A stretch of DNA of 64,000 bases, taken from the NCBI RefSeq assembly GCF_016919705.1, contig NZ_CP070368.1:1426001-1490000 (forward strand), read 5' to 3'. The position numbers and the translations under genes were made by a program. Shown piece by piece: positions 34,571 through 43,626 of this stretch; positions within the stretch are counted from its first letter, which is position 1, and every line of letters begins with the position of its first letter. This stretch comes from Paracoccus methylovorus. GTDB lineage: Bacteria > Pseudomonadota > Alphaproteobacteria > Rhodobacterales > Rhodobacteraceae. The notes under the pieces are model-generated. The model saw nothing but the letters and a program-made list of their open reading frames with translations. It was not told where the DNA came from and made no database searches.

Positions 34571-34584
34571 GCCGCCCCCGCAAA

Positions 34585-34612
34585 TGAAAACCCCCGGACC
34601 GTAATCCGGGGG
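34585..34612 (-). terminator. Intrinsic terminator downstream of serA
   Basis: A perfect 8-bp stem (CCCCCGGA, six-base loop, TCCGGGGG) ends ten bases after the serA stop. On the minus strand the stem is followed by TTTTCATTT, fitting a Rho-independent terminator. Confidence 0.8.
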
Positions 34613-34621
34613 CTGGGAAGG

Positions 34622-36211
34622 TTAAACCTCGAATTGCAGCGGACGCACCTGCAGGAACTTGCCGGTGGCACGCAGTGCCTCCAGCGCCTCTGGCTTCAAC
34701 GGTTCATCCAGATACAGGATGGCGATGGCATCATCCCCGGACTTGGTCCGGCCCAGCGTAAAGTTGGCGATGTTCACCCCCAGATCGCCCAGCGTCATGC
34801 CCAATGCCCCAATGACGCCCGGGACGTCCCTGTTGCGGGTGTACAGCATGTGCTCGCCGATCTCGGCATCGACGTTGATGCCGCGGATCTGGATAAAGCG
34901 CGGCTTGCCGTCGCTGAACACGGCGCCCGCAATCGAACGCTCGCGCGTATCGGTCACGACGGTTGCCTTGATATAGCCGTCATAAACGCCCGACTTGCCT
35001 TGCGTTGTCGTCGCCACCTGCACGCCGCGCTCGGCCGCCATCACCGGCGCCGAAACCATGTTCACGTCGGGGTTGGTGGCCTTCATCACGCCCGAAATCA
35101 CTGCGGCGTTCAGCGCCTTGAGGTTCATCTCCGAGGCAAGCCCGTCGTAAAGCACGTTGATGGCCTTGATCGGCTCGTCGGTCATCTGGCCGATGAAGGC
35201 ACCCAGATGACCAGCCAGTTTCAGCCACGGCCCCATCACCGCCGCCTCTTCGGCCGTGACCGAGGGCATGTTCAGCGCATTCTGCACCGCCCCGGTCAGC
35301 AGGTAATCCGACATCTGCTCGGCCACTTGCAGGGCAACGTTCTCTTGCGCCTCGGTCGTCGCGGCGCCCAGATGCGGCGTGACCACCACGTTCGGCAGAC
35401 CGAACAGCGGGCTTTCCGTGGCCGGCTCGGTGGCAAAGACGTCCAGGGCAGCACCAGCGACATGGCCCGATTTCAGCAGCTCTGCCAGCGCCTCCTCATC
35501 GATCAAGCCGCCGCGCGCGGCATTGACGATGCGCACGCCCTTCTTGGTCTTGGCCAGGTTTTCACGCGACAGGATATTGCGGGTCTTGTCGGTCAGCGGC
35601 ACATGCAGGGTGATGAAATCTGCCTTGGCCAGCAACTCGTCCAGCTCGACCTTCTTCACGCCCAGTTCCTTGGCACGGTCCTCCGACAGGAAGGGATCGT
35701 ACGCCAGAACCTTCATGTGCAAGCCCAACGCCCGGTCGATCACGATCGAGCCGATATTGCCGGCCCCGATGATGCCCAGGGTCTTGTTGAACAGCTCGAC
35801 CCCCATGAAGCGGTTCTTCTCCCACTTGCCGGCATGGGTCGAGACGCTGGCCTCGGGCAGTTGCCGCGCCACGGCGAACATCAGCGCGATGGCATGTTCG
35901 GCGGTGGTGACGCTGTTGCCGAAAGGCGTGTTCATCACGATCACGCCCTTTTTCGAGGCCGCCGGAATATCGACGTTATCGACCCCGATCCCGGCGCGGC
36001 CGATCACCTTCAGGTTGGTTGCACCTTCCAAAAGCTTCGCCGTCACCTTGGTGGCAGACCGAATGGCCAGACCATCGTATTGGCCGATGATCTCAGCCAG
36101 CTTTTCCTTGTCCTTGCCGACATCCGGCAGGTAATCGACATCGACGCCGCGATCGCGAAAGATCTGAACGGCGGTTTCCGAAAGCTTGTCCGAAACAAGA
36201 ACCTTGGGCAT
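34622..36211 (-). CDS. serA: D-3-phosphoglycerate dehydrogenase
   Basis: A 529-residue enzyme for the first step of serine synthesis, oxidising 3-phosphoglycerate to 3-phosphohydroxypyruvate with NAD+. The substrate-binding start is MPKVLVSDKLSETAVQIF, the Rossmann motif LGIIGAGNIGSIV lies near residue 145, and the catalytic Arg/Glu/His are in RIVNAARGGLIDE and VVTPHLGA. The long C-terminal half holds the intervening ASB-type domain and a final ACT domain (NRDVPGVIGALGMTLGDLGV), the usual 'long form', often feedback-regulated by serine. It follows serC on the same strand after a hairpin-containing gap. Confidence 0.96.
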   Translation of the reverse strand: MPKVLVSDKLSETAVQIFRDRGVDVDYLPDVGKDKEKLAEIIGQYDGLAIRSATKVTAKLLEGATNLKVIGRAGIGVDNVDIPAASKKGVIVMNTPFGNSVTTAEHAIALMFAVARQLPEASVSTHAGKWEKNRFMGVELFNKTLGIIGAGNIGSIVIDRALGLHMKVLAYDPFLSEDRAKELGVKKVELDELLAKADFITLHVPLTDKTRNILSRENLAKTKKGVRIVNAARGGLIDEEALAELLKSGHVAGAALDVFATEPATESPLFGLPNVVVTPHLGAATTEAQENVALQVAEQMSDYLLTGAVQNALNMPSVTAEEAAVMGPWLKLAGHLGAFIGQMTDEPIKAINVLYDGLASEMNLKALNAAVISGVMKATNPDVNMVSAPVMAAERGVQVATTTQGKSGVYDGYIKATVVTDTRERSIAGAVFSDGKPRFIQIRGINVDAEIGEHMLYTRNRDVPGVIGALGMTLGDLGVNIANFTLGRTKSGDDAIAILYLDEPLKPEALEALRATGKFLQVRPLQFEV

Positions 36212-36274
36212 TTCTCTATCCTCTGGATATACGGGGCCGGTGCGGGAACCTGACGCCCCCGCATCTCATCTTCT

Positions 36275-36317
36275 TTCGTGAATAAATATCCCGGGGGTCC
36301 GGGGGCAGCGCCCCCGG
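36275..36317 (-). terminator. Hairpin with ATATTTATT tail downstream of serC (repeat-like element)
   Basis: An 8-bp stem (CCGGGGGC, AGC loop, GCCCCCGG, 36299-36317) lies just after serC. On the minus strand it reads through GGACCCCCGGGATATTTATT. I recall closely similar CCCCGGGATATTT elements recurring between genes in Rhodobacteraceae, so this may be both a partial terminator and one copy of a dispersed repeat. Confidence 0.55.
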
Positions 36318-36330
36318 TCCGGCAGACCGT

Positions 36331-37485
36331 TCAGGCGATTTCCGCCTGCGCCTCGATCTCGGCTTCGAACGCATGCTCGATCCACGGCATCAGCGCCGCG
36401 ACATCCGAGGTCTCGACCGTCGACCCGCACCAGATCCGCAGACCCGCCGGCGCATCGCGATAGGCGCCAGCGTCCAGCGCCACGCCTTCCTTCTCCAGCC
36501 GCTTGGCGACGGCCTTGGCAAAGGCGGCGCCATCCTTGATGCGGGGATCGGTGAATTTCAGGCAAACGCTCGTGGTCGAGGCCGTGGCCGGATCCTCGGC
36601 CAGATCGGCGATCCAGTCACGGCCCGCGATAAAGTCGCGCACGGCTTTTGCATTCGCCTCGGCGCGGCCGATCAGCGCCTTGCGGCCACCCAGCCCCTTG
36701 GCCCATTTCAGCGCGACGATATAATCCTCGACGCACAGCATCGAAGGCGTATTGATGGTCTCGCCCTTGAAGATGCCTTCGATCAGCTTGCCGCCCTTGG
36801 TCATGCGGAAAATCTTCGGCAGCGGCCATGCGGGGGTATGGGTTTCCAGCCGCTCGACGGCGCGCGGGGACAGGATCAGCACGCCATGCGCGCCTTCGCC
36901 GCCCAGAACCTTCTGCCAGCTGAAGGTCACGACATCCAGCTTGTCAAAGGGCAGATCCATGGCGAATGCCGCCGAGGTAGCATCGCAGATGGTCAGGCCG
37001 GCACGATCGGCCGGGATCGCGTCGCCATTGGGAACCCGCACGCCCGAAGTGGTGCCGTTCCAGGTAAAGACCACGTCATTGTTGAAATCGACCTGCGTGA
37101 AATCGACGATCTGGCCATAGGGTGCCTTGCGCACCACGGCATCCAGCTTGAGTTGCTTGACCACATCGGTGACCCAGCCCTCGCCAAAGCTCTCCCAAGC
37201 CAGCATCTCGACCTTGCGCGCACCCAGAAGCGACCACAGCGCCATCTCGACGGCGCCAGTATCCGAGGCGGGAACGATGCCGATGCGATAGCCTTCGGGA
37301 ACGTCCAGCACCTCGCGGGTCAGGTTGATGGCCTCGGCCAGCTTGGCCTTGCCGACAGCGGCACGATGCGAGCGGCCCAGCGGCGCGTCTGCAAGCATGT
37401 CCAGCGAGAAATTGGGGATCTTGGCACAGGGGCCCGAAGAAAAGCGCGGATTTGCCGGCCGCGCGGCCGGAGCAGTCTTGCTCAT
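36331..37485 (-). CDS. serC: Phosphoserine aminotransferase
   Basis: A 384-residue PLP-dependent class V aminotransferase for the second step of serine synthesis. It matches the alphaproteobacterial form: [17 protein letters not shown] at the start, [36 protein letters not shown], the cofactor-contacting [13 protein letters not shown], and the PLP lysine in [17 protein letters not shown]. It lies upstream of serA on the same strand and diverges from serB, so the whole pathway is clustered. Confidence 0.95.
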   Translation of the reverse strand: MSKTAPAARPANPRFSSGPCAKIPNFSLDMLADAPLGRSHRAAVGKAKLAEAINLTREVLDVPEGYRIGIVPASDTGAVEMALWSLLGARKVEMLAWESFGEGWVTDVVKQLKLDAVVRKAPYGQIVDFTQVDFNNDVVFTWNGTTSGVRVPNGDAIPADRAGLTICDATSAAFAMDLPFDKLDVVTFSWQKVLGGEGAHGVLILSPRAVERLETHTPAWPLPKIFRMTKGGKLIEGIFKGETINTPSMLCVEDYIVALKWAKGLGGRKALIGRAEANAKAVRDFIAGRDWIADLAEDPATASTTSVCLKFTDPRIKDGAAFAKAVAKRLEKEGVALDAGAYRDAPAGLRIWCGSTVETSDVAALMPWIEHAFEAEIEAQAEIA

Positions 37486-37652
37486 GATGTTAGCCTTCCA
37501 GCTATAAGCGCCGCGTTGGGGCGGCGTGTCCCGCTGACGGCCTTAGCGCCGTCGAAAGATTCCCGCAAGGAAAAATTCGACGGCTGCGGCAGATTGAAGC
37601 CGCCCCCCGCTTTGGGCTAGTGCTGCGCCATCCCAACCGGCCCGGAGTGTCC

Positions 37653-38528
37653 ATGTTCACCGTCACCCTACTCGCCGCGCCCAGCCGCGCGGATCTGCCC
37701 GCCTCTCTGGTCGACGACCTGCGCAGCGCGTGGAATGGCGGCCATGTGATCTGGCTGGCGCAGGGCATCGCCGCCGAATTCCCGCTGGCCGCGGAACCCG
37801 CGGATTTCTGGCAGGTCTGGGAACGGCTGCAGGCCGAGGGCTTCGATCTTGCGATCCAGCCCACCCGGGGCCGGCGCAAGGCGGTGCTGCTGGCGGATAT
37901 GGATTCGACCATGATCCAACAGGAATGTATCGACGAACTGGCCGATTTCGCAGGTGTGGGCCAGCGAGTCGCCACCATCACCGCACAGGCGATGAACGGA
38001 GAACTGAATTTCCACGAAGCCCTGCTTGCCCGCGTCAACCTGCTGGCCGGCCTGCCCGAAACCGCCATCGGGGCGGTTCTGGACAGCCGCATCACGCTTG
38101 CCCCCGGCGGGCGGGAACTGGTTGCCACGATGCGCGCGCAAGGAGCCTATACGGCGCTGGTATCGGGGGGCTTCACCGTCTTTACCGGTCCGGTCTCTCA
38201 GGCGCTCGGGTTTCAGGAACATCGCGCCAATACCCTTCTTGCCGAAGACGGGGTGCTGACCGGCCATGTCGCCCTGCCGATCCTGGGCCGCGAGGCCAAG
38301 GTTCAGGCACTGCGCGAAATCACCGCCGAGCGCGGGCTTTCGCCCGTGGATGTGCTGGCGGTGGGCGACGGCGCGAACGATCTCGACATGCTCAAACTCG
38401 CCGGCATGGGTGTCGCATTGCATGCCAAACCAGTGGTCGCAGCGCAGGTGGATCTGCGAATCAATCACGGCGACCTGACCGCGCTGCTCTATCTTCAGGG
38501 CTATGCGGCCGAGGAGTTCGCGGCATAG
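37653..38528 (+). CDS. serB: Phosphoserine phosphatase
   Basis: A 291-residue HAD-family enzyme that dephosphorylates phosphoserine to serine. The nucleophile motif DMDSTMIQQECIDELAD has its Asp near residue 85. The Ser motif is ALVSGGFTVF and the C-terminal acidic motif is VGDGANDLDMLKLAGMGVA. The first 75 residues form an ACT-like N-terminal domain. The start at 37653 has GGAG upstream. It diverges from serC across 167 bases that should hold both promoters. Confidence 0.95.
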   Translation: MFTVTLLAAPSRADLPASLVDDLRSAWNGGHVIWLAQGIAAEFPLAAEPADFWQVWERLQAEGFDLAIQPTRGRRKAVLLADMDSTMIQQECIDELADFAGVGQRVATITAQAMNGELNFHEALLARVNLLAGLPETAIGAVLDSRITLAPGGRELVATMRAQGAYTALVSGGFTVFTGPVSQALGFQEHRANTLLAEDGVLTGHVALPILGREAKVQALREITAERGLSPVDVLAVGDGANDLDMLKLAGMGVALHAKPVVAAQVDLRINHGDLTALLYLQGYAAEEFAA

Positions 38529-38614
38529 GCATCTGCGCATCACGCTGCGGCAAAGCGTCCGCCGTCCGTCTACACGAACTTGCGATCATGACCGTTCGGT
38601 GACAGAAGCAAGGG

Positions 38615-39307
38615 ATGAATCGGCGCATGAAAGCCCTGTCCGTGCATCTGCTGACCGCGACCGGAGCGGTGCTGTCGATGCTTGCCCTGCTGGCTGCGGC
38701 AAGGGCCGAATGGTCGCAGATGTTTTTCTGGCTGGTCATCGCGCTGATCGTCGACGGCATCGACGGTCCCCTTGCGCGGCGCTATCACGTCAAGACCAAC
38801 TGGCCGACCTATGACGGCGTGTTGATGGACCTGATCATCGACTACCTGACCTATGTCTTCATCCCGGCCTATGCGCTGTTCATGTCGGGGCTTTTGCCCG
38901 GCTGGACAGGCTGGATCGCGATCATCGCCATCACCTATGGCAGCGTGATATATTTCGCCGACACGCGCATGAAAACCAAGGATAATTCCTTTGCGGGCTT
39001 CCCGGCCTGCTGGAACATGGTGGTGCTGGTGCTGTTTGCCACCAAGCCGAATTTCTGGCTGACCCTCATCATCGTCGTGGCATTGGCCATCACCATGTTC
39101 ACCAATGTCAAATTCATCCACCCCGTCAGGACCGAACGCTGGCGGCTGATCTCGCTGCCTGTCACGGTCGCTTGGGTGGGCTTTTCTGTCTGGGCGGTGC
39201 TGGTCGATTTTCACCCCGAAAGCTTTGCCCGCTGGGGACTCTTGCTCAGTTCGCTATGGCTGATGTTCGCGGGCCTCGCCCAGCAATTGACCGAGCGACG
39301 GGGTTGA
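38615..39307 (+). CDS. pcs: Phosphatidylcholine synthase
   Basis: A 230-residue integral membrane enzyme that makes phosphatidylcholine from CDP-diacylglycerol and choline. The CDP-alcohol phosphotransferase motif is complete: DGIDGPLARRYHVK, then YDGVLMDLIIDYLTYVF. About eight hydrophobic segments follow the family pattern. This is an alphaproteobacterial lipid pathway and supports the taxonomic reading. Single gene, 87 bases after serB. Confidence 0.93.
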   Translation: MNRRMKALSVHLLTATGAVLSMLALLAAARAEWSQMFFWLVIALIVDGIDGPLARRYHVKTNWPTYDGVLMDLIIDYLTYVFIPAYALFMSGLLPGWTGWIAIIAITYGSVIYFADTRMKTKDNSFAGFPACWNMVVLVLFATKPNFWLTLIIVVALAITMFTNVKFIHPVRTERWRLISLPVTVAWVGFSVWAVLVDFHPESFARWGLLLSSLWLMFAGLAQQLTERRG

Positions 39308-39365
39308 TCGCCGGGCATTTTACCCGGAATGTGCGCCAAGGGATCAGCCCATAAGGGGGACAGGG

Positions 39366-40838
39366 ATGTTTGCACGATTCATGCAGGCGGCTGCGATGGC
39401 CACGGTACTGGCCACGCCGGCGCTGGCGGCGCCGGATTCGATCACGCTGGCCATGGTGCTCGAGCCGCCGAACCTGGACCCGACCGGAGGCGCCGCGGCC
39501 GCCATCGACGAAGTGGTCTACGCCAATGTCTTCGAAGGGCTGACCCGCATCGGCCCGGACGGCAGCGTGCAACCCGGCTTGGCCGAAAGCTGGCAGGCCG
39601 AGGACGGCGGCAAGTCCTATGTCTTCCACCTGCACCCCGGCGTAACCTTCCACGACGGCAGCGCCTTCGACGCGCAAGACGTAATCTTCTCGCTGGATCG
39701 CGCGCGGGCGCCCGACAGCACCAACGCCCAGAAAGCCCTGTTCGAAGGCATCGAGACGGTCGAGGCCGTCGATCCCACCACCGTCCGCGTCACGCTGAAA
39801 GCCCCCGATGGCGGCTTCCCCTTCAAGATGGCATGGGGCGACGCGGTGATGGTTGATGAGGCCAGCATCCAGAACATCGCTACCAAGCCGGTCGGCACCG
39901 GCCCCTTCCGTTTCGGCGAATGGCGGCAGGGCGATCATATCCGACTCGACGCTTTCGACGATTACTGGGGCGGGAAACCGGCGCTGAAAACCGCCACCTT
40001 CCGCTTCATCTCCGACCCCAGCGCCGCTTTCGCGGCCATGATGGCGGGCGACATCGACGCCTTCCCAATCTACCCCGCGCCCGAAACCCTGTCCCAGCTT
40101 CAGGCCGATCCACGCTTCAAGGTGCTGGTCGGCACGACCGAGGGCGAAACCATCCTGGCCATGAACCACAAGAACCCTGCCCTTGCGGATATCCGGGTGC
40201 GTCAGGCCATCGCGCATGCCATCAACCGCCAGGAAATCATCGATGGGGCAATGTTCGGCTATGGCACGCCCATCGGCACGCATTTCGCGCCGCACCACCC
40301 CGATTACGTCGATCTGACCGGAAAATCGCAACACGACCCCGAGCAATCCAGAAAACTTCTGGCCGAGGCAGGCGCCGAAAACCTGACCCTGCGCCTGGCC
40401 CTGCCGCCCACCCCTTACGCGAGGCGCGGCGGCGAGATCATCGCGGCCGAATTGCGCGCCGTGGGCATCCAGACCCAGATCACCAACATGGAATGGGCGC
40501 AATGGCTGGAACAGGTGTTCAAGAACGCCGATTACGACCTGACCATCATCAGCCATGTCGAGCCGATGGACATAGATATCTACGGCCGCAAGGATTATTA
40601 CTTCAACTATCGCAACCCGGCCTTCGACGAGGTGATGACCCTACTCAACGCCGCCACCGAACCGGCCGACCGCTCGACGCTGCTGAAACAGGCGCAGGAA
40701 ATCCTTGCCGGTGATTACGCCAACGCCTTCCTGTTCCAACTGGCCAAAACCGGCGTCGCCAAGGCCGAGATCAAGGGGCTTTGGGAGAACACCCCCATGC
40801 CAGCCAACGACCTGACCGCCGTATATTGGAAGGAATAA
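39366..40838 (+). CDS. Periplasmic peptide/nickel-type ABC substrate-binding protein (SBP family 5)
   Basis: A 490-residue exported protein with a signal peptide (MQAAAMATVLATPALAA) and the family 5 binding-protein signature: AMVLEPPNLDPTGGAAA, VYANVFEGLTRIGPDG, LAESWQAEDGGKSYVFHLHPGVTFHDG, KPVGTGPF, then RQAIAHAINRQEII. It is expected to capture oligopeptides or similar solutes. No permease is adjacent. The binding-protein-less DppBC-DF-type operon at 47185-50551 is a plausible partner, about 6 kb away on the same strand. Confidence 0.9.
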   Translation: MFARFMQAAAMATVLATPALAAPDSITLAMVLEPPNLDPTGGAAAAIDEVVYANVFEGLTRIGPDGSVQPGLAESWQAEDGGKSYVFHLHPGVTFHDGSAFDAQDVIFSLDRARAPDSTNAQKALFEGIETVEAVDPTTVRVTLKAPDGGFPFKMAWGDAVMVDEASIQNIATKPVGTGPFRFGEWRQGDHIRLDAFDDYWGGKPALKTATFRFISDPSAAFAAMMAGDIDAFPIYPAPETLSQLQADPRFKVLVGTTEGETILAMNHKNPALADIRVRQAIAHAINRQEIIDGAMFGYGTPIGTHFAPHHPDYVDLTGKSQHDPEQSRKLLAEAGAENLTLRLALPPTPYARRGGEIIAAELRAVGIQTQITNMEWAQWLEQVFKNADYDLTIISHVEPMDIDIYGRKDYYFNYRNPAFDEVMTLLNAATEPADRSTLLKQAQEILAGDYANAFLFQLAKTGVAKAEIKGLWENTPMPANDLTAVYWKE

Positions 40839-40917
40839 GACAAGGGATCAGGGGCACCTCGCCCGCTCTTCTCTGTTGCCCAAATACCCAAAAAACAGTG
40901 CTACCGGCGCGGCGCTC

Positions 40918-41829
40918 TCAGTTCTTTAGCACCAGACAGCGCCCACCAAGACTGCGCAGCCGGTTGCAGAACGAATGGGCCTCGGTCTTCGAAGAATAGC
41001 CGATCTGCGCGGTATACAGCTTTCGCGGCCCGCCCGAGACCTTGCGATGCACATAGCTGACGCGCTTGCCGCCCAGGATCGGTCGCAACTGCCGGTTCAG
41101 CCGTGCGACCTGCTGGTTGACCCCGGACTGGCTGGGATGCGTGGCCACGATCACGCCCCAGGGCCAGGGGTGCTCGGGGGTCTGGAACTCGCGCAGTTTG
41201 CGCTTGCCGGCCAGATCGATGCAGGCTTGCCGGAACGGCTGTTCCTTGTCCAACCGCACGTCCAGCCTGGCCGGGGGGTTGTCGCGCCAGATCCAGGCCG
41301 TCTGGCCGGTAATCGCCTGGACATAGTCCTGCGTCTCCCACGGCAGGCTTCCGTTTTGCGAAACAAAGCGCGCCGCCCGGTTCTCGCCACCGTTATAGGC
41401 GACCGCGGCAAGTCCGACATTGCCAAAGCTGGTGCTCAGCGTCGCCAGATAGCGCGCAGAGGCCTCGATGGCTTTGGCCGGGTTGAAAGGATCGTCCAGC
41501 CCGACCATCTCGGCCGTGCCGGGCATGAATTGCGCAATGCCCATGGCGCCGACCGGACTGATCGCGCCGGGCTCGAACAGGCTTTCCTTCCACAGCAGGC
41601 GGGCAAAGAAATGCGGGTCCAGCCCATTTTGCCCTGCCGCCCGCTCGATCGCCAGGCAAACGTCGGGCACATAGGTCGCGACCGAGATGCAATAACGTCC
41701 ATCGTCGGTGCAGCGCAGCTTGTCCGACGGCCGGGGCGCGCGCAAGCCAAGCAGCGCATCCACGGCTTCATAGGCGGGGGCAGCGCTTGCGGCCAGCACG
41801 GCGGCAAGGATCAGGACCAGACGACGCAT
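40918..41829 (-). CDS. Secreted lytic transglycosylase with SPOR-like C-terminus
   Basis: A 303-residue periplasmic protein. It has a signal peptide (MRRLVLILAAVLAASAAPA), then an SLT domain with catalytic Glu in LLWKESLFEPGAISPVGAMG followed by AQFMPGTA and AAVAYNGGENR, fitting cleavage of peptidoglycan glycan strands. The last 70 residues (YTAQIGYSSKTEAHSFCNRL) resemble an SPOR-type peptidoglycan-binding repeat. The start at 41829 gives the signal peptide; the longer frame is not supported. Confidence 0.88.
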   Translation of the reverse strand: MRRLVLILAAVLAASAAPAYEAVDALLGLRAPRPSDKLRCTDDGRYCISVATYVPDVCLAIERAAGQNGLDPHFFARLLWKESLFEPGAISPVGAMGIAQFMPGTAEMVGLDDPFNPAKAIEASARYLATLSTSFGNVGLAAVAYNGGENRAARFVSQNGSLPWETQDYVQAITGQTAWIWRDNPPARLDVRLDKEQPFRQACIDLAGKRKLREFQTPEHPWPWGVIVATHPSQSGVNQQVARLNRQLRPILGGKRVSYVHRKVSGGPRKLYTAQIGYSSKTEAHSFCNRLRSLGGRCLVLKN

Positions 41830-41897
41830 GCGAGACTCGGACAATGGAACGGGTTTCAGATAGCAGCCAAGGCGCGGCTTGAAAACCGCGCCCTTGC

Positions 41898-42452
41898 TCA
41901 ATCGGCCTTTCTGCCCTTGCCGGCCTTGTCCTTACCGGTGGTCTTGGCCGGCTTCGGATCGGCCTGCGCAGTCTTGGCGGCCTTGCGCTCAGCCTTGGCA
42001 GCATCTCTCGCAGCTTGTTTCGCAGCCTTGCGCTCGGCTTTTTCAGCTTCTTTCACGCGCTTTTTCTCGGCCTTCTCGGCCTCTTTGATCCGCTTTCGCT
42101 CGGTCTTGTCGGGTTTACGGCCAAGCGAATGCAGGGGTTTTGCCTTCCCCGCCGGCACGGGTGCCGGTTCTGCGGCTAACTCTGCAAACGGCGCTGGCGT
42201 TGCCGCGGCCTCCGGTGCCTGCTCGCCCTGTGCCTTGCGATGGCGCCTTTCGGCACCGGCACGGCGCAGCGCCAGACCCAGTGCCTTGCGCACTGCATCG
42301 TCCTGCTCGCTTTCCTTCATGGCGCGCAGATCGCGCTGCAACGCTTCCAGCGCGCTTTGATCCAACAGGCGCAGCGCGGCAGTTTGGGTCTGTTCGACAA
42401 GCGCATCCAGATCGCGCGAGGCGACGGCGGACTGATCGTCGGGCTTGGCCAT
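41898..42452 (-). CDS. Lys/Ala-rich coiled-coil protein of unknown function
   Basis: A 184-residue protein. The first 75 residues look helical (ALQRDLRAMKESEQDDAVRK). After a Pro/Ala linker the last 75 residues are almost wholly Lys, Ala, Glu and Arg in heptad-like runs such as KEAEKAEKKRVKEAEKAERK, ending AGKGRKAD. This resembles histone H1-like or low-complexity nucleic-acid-binding tails. ATG 42452 has GAGGAG upstream. No function can be assigned. It ends about 70 bases upstream of the lytic transglycosylase start. Confidence 0.6.
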   Translation of the reverse strand: MAKPDDQSAVASRDLDALVEQTQTAALRLLDQSALEALQRDLRAMKESEQDDAVRKALGLALRRAGAERRHRKAQGEQAPEAAATPAPFAELAAEPAPVPAGKAKPLHSLGRKPDKTERKRIKEAEKAEKKRVKEAEKAERKAAKQAARDAAKAERKAAKTAQADPKPAKTTGKDKAGKGRKAD

Positions 42453-42578
42453 GGGCTTTCTCCTCTGGGCTCGGGCGCTATGCAGGCAGAACCTGCCATG
42501 TGCCGCCGATGCTGACCAGAAAAGAATGCCCCGGCCTTGGTCGGGCCGGGGCATGGAAAGCGTGCAAATCGTAAGAGG

Positions 42579-43310
42579 TTACTGCGCCGCCGCGGTCTGC
42601 ACTTCATCGGCCGAGGCCAGATAACCGTTGGGCAGTTGGACCTGCGGCCCTTCCAGTGCCAGGCTTTCGGCCTGCGTTCGGACCTTGACAGCGGTGCCGC
42701 TGGGAATCTCGTTGAACAGATCCATGATGTCCTGGTTGAACAGACGGATACAGCCGGCCGAAGTCGCCTTGCCGACCGAGGACGGGTCCATGGTGCCATG
42801 AATGCGATACATGGTGTCGCGGCCGCCGTTATAAAGATAAAGCGCACGCGACCCCAGCGGGTTGTCCACACCGCCCTTCAACCCGCCCTTCAGCGGACCG
42901 TAAAGCTCAGGCTGGGTGCGAACCATGTTGGCGGTGGGCGTCCAGCTGGGCCACGCATGCTTGCGGCCGATCGTCGCCCTGCCCTGAAAATTCTTGCCCG
43001 CCTGACCGACCGCGACGCCATAGCGCATCGCCTCGCCATTCCCCAGCACGTGATAAAGAAAGCGCGCATAGGGATCGACGACGATGGTGCCCGCCGCCTC
43101 GGGGCCGTGATAGGCCACGCGCTGGCGGCGGTTACGCTCAGTCAGGTAGGCGGGGCGGACAGAGTGAATCTCGATCGGCTCGCCATTCGGGCCGGTATCG
43201 ACCCGCGCACCATAGACGCCCTGATCGGGCGGCGTGGTCGGGGTCTGCGGGGTCGGAGCGCAGGCGGCAAGGCCAAGGCCCATTGCCAGCATAAGCGGAG
43301 CAAGGCGCAT
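42579..43310 (-). CDS. L,D-transpeptidase (YkuD domain) lipoprotein
   Basis: A 243-residue envelope protein. The N-terminus has a lipobox (GLGLAACAP), so it is probably lipid-anchored. The YkuD domain carries the catalytic pattern IHGTMDPSSVGKATSAGCIRL (His...Ser-x-Gly-Cys-Ile-Arg), with VVDPYARFLYHVLGNGEAMR earlier. It should make 3-3 peptidoglycan cross-links or attach proteins to the wall. The start at 43310 was chosen for the lipoprotein signal; an upstream extension lacks support. It diverges from the small stress-membrane gene. Confidence 0.9.
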   Translation of the reverse strand: MRLAPLMLAMGLGLAACAPTPQTPTTPPDQGVYGARVDTGPNGEPIEIHSVRPAYLTERNRRQRVAYHGPEAAGTIVVDPYARFLYHVLGNGEAMRYGVAVGQAGKNFQGRATIGRKHAWPSWTPTANMVRTQPELYGPLKGGLKGGVDNPLGSRALYLYNGGRDTMYRIHGTMDPSSVGKATSAGCIRLFNQDIMDLFNEIPSGTAVKVRTQAESLALEGPQVQLPNGYLASADEVQTAAAQ

Positions 43311-43459
43311 CGGTATTTCCCTTCGTAACGCGCCGCGCCCCAGGGGACGCGGCCGTGGCAGCAGTGATATTGCATCGAATGATGTGCCCATCCCGAGCAA
43401 AGGGTGGGCATGATTTCCACCTATGTATCAGCCTTCCCCGTGCTGCGGCGTCAAGCCTC

Positions 43460-43485
43460 GGACCCTGCGGATATGCGCAATCGTT
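43460..43485 (+). promoter_or_regulatory. Second, weaker EcfG-like promoter match
   Basis: GGACC, a 17-base spacer and CGTT lie just upstream of the 15-bp inverted repeat. The spacing equals that of the stronger match at 43553, but the -35 has one mismatch to GGAAC. A transcript from here would begin almost exactly at the hairpin. Confidence 0.3.
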
Positions 43486-43494
43486 ACCAAACTG

Positions 43495-43532
43495 TTGCCC
43501 AAACGCGCGATTTTCCGCGCGCGTTTGGGCAA
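43495..43532. repeat. Perfect 15-bp inverted repeat in a divergent promoter region
   Basis: TTGCCCAAACGCGCG and its exact complement are separated by eight bases. It lies between the divergent L,D-transpeptidase and GlsB-type genes, not at a gene end. There is no T-run on either side, which argues against an ordinary terminator. It could be an operator, an RNA hairpin or a small-RNA structure. Confidence 0.6.
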
Positions 43533-43552
43533 AATCGGTCCTGCAAGGCGTT

Positions 43553-43578
43553 GGAACTCCTAGCGCGCGGGAATCGTT
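43553..43578 (+). promoter_or_regulatory. EcfG-like promoter (GGAAC-N17-CGTT)
   Basis: GGAAC at 43553-43557 and CGTT at 43575-43578 are separated by exactly 17 bases, matching the alphaproteobacterial general-stress sigma EcfG consensus. It lies about 50 bases before the start of a GlsB/YeaQ-type stress membrane gene, a plausible target. No -10-like TATAAT box was seen instead. Confidence 0.55.
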
Positions 43579-43626
43579 ACGCTGTCAGACCGGTCCTCCG
43601 GCCGAACCATGAAAAGGACGCGCTTC

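Noticed and set aside
34169..36253. Plus-strand open frame of 694 codons
   Set aside because: It is antisense to serA and part of the phosphoesterase gene, both of which are clearly real.
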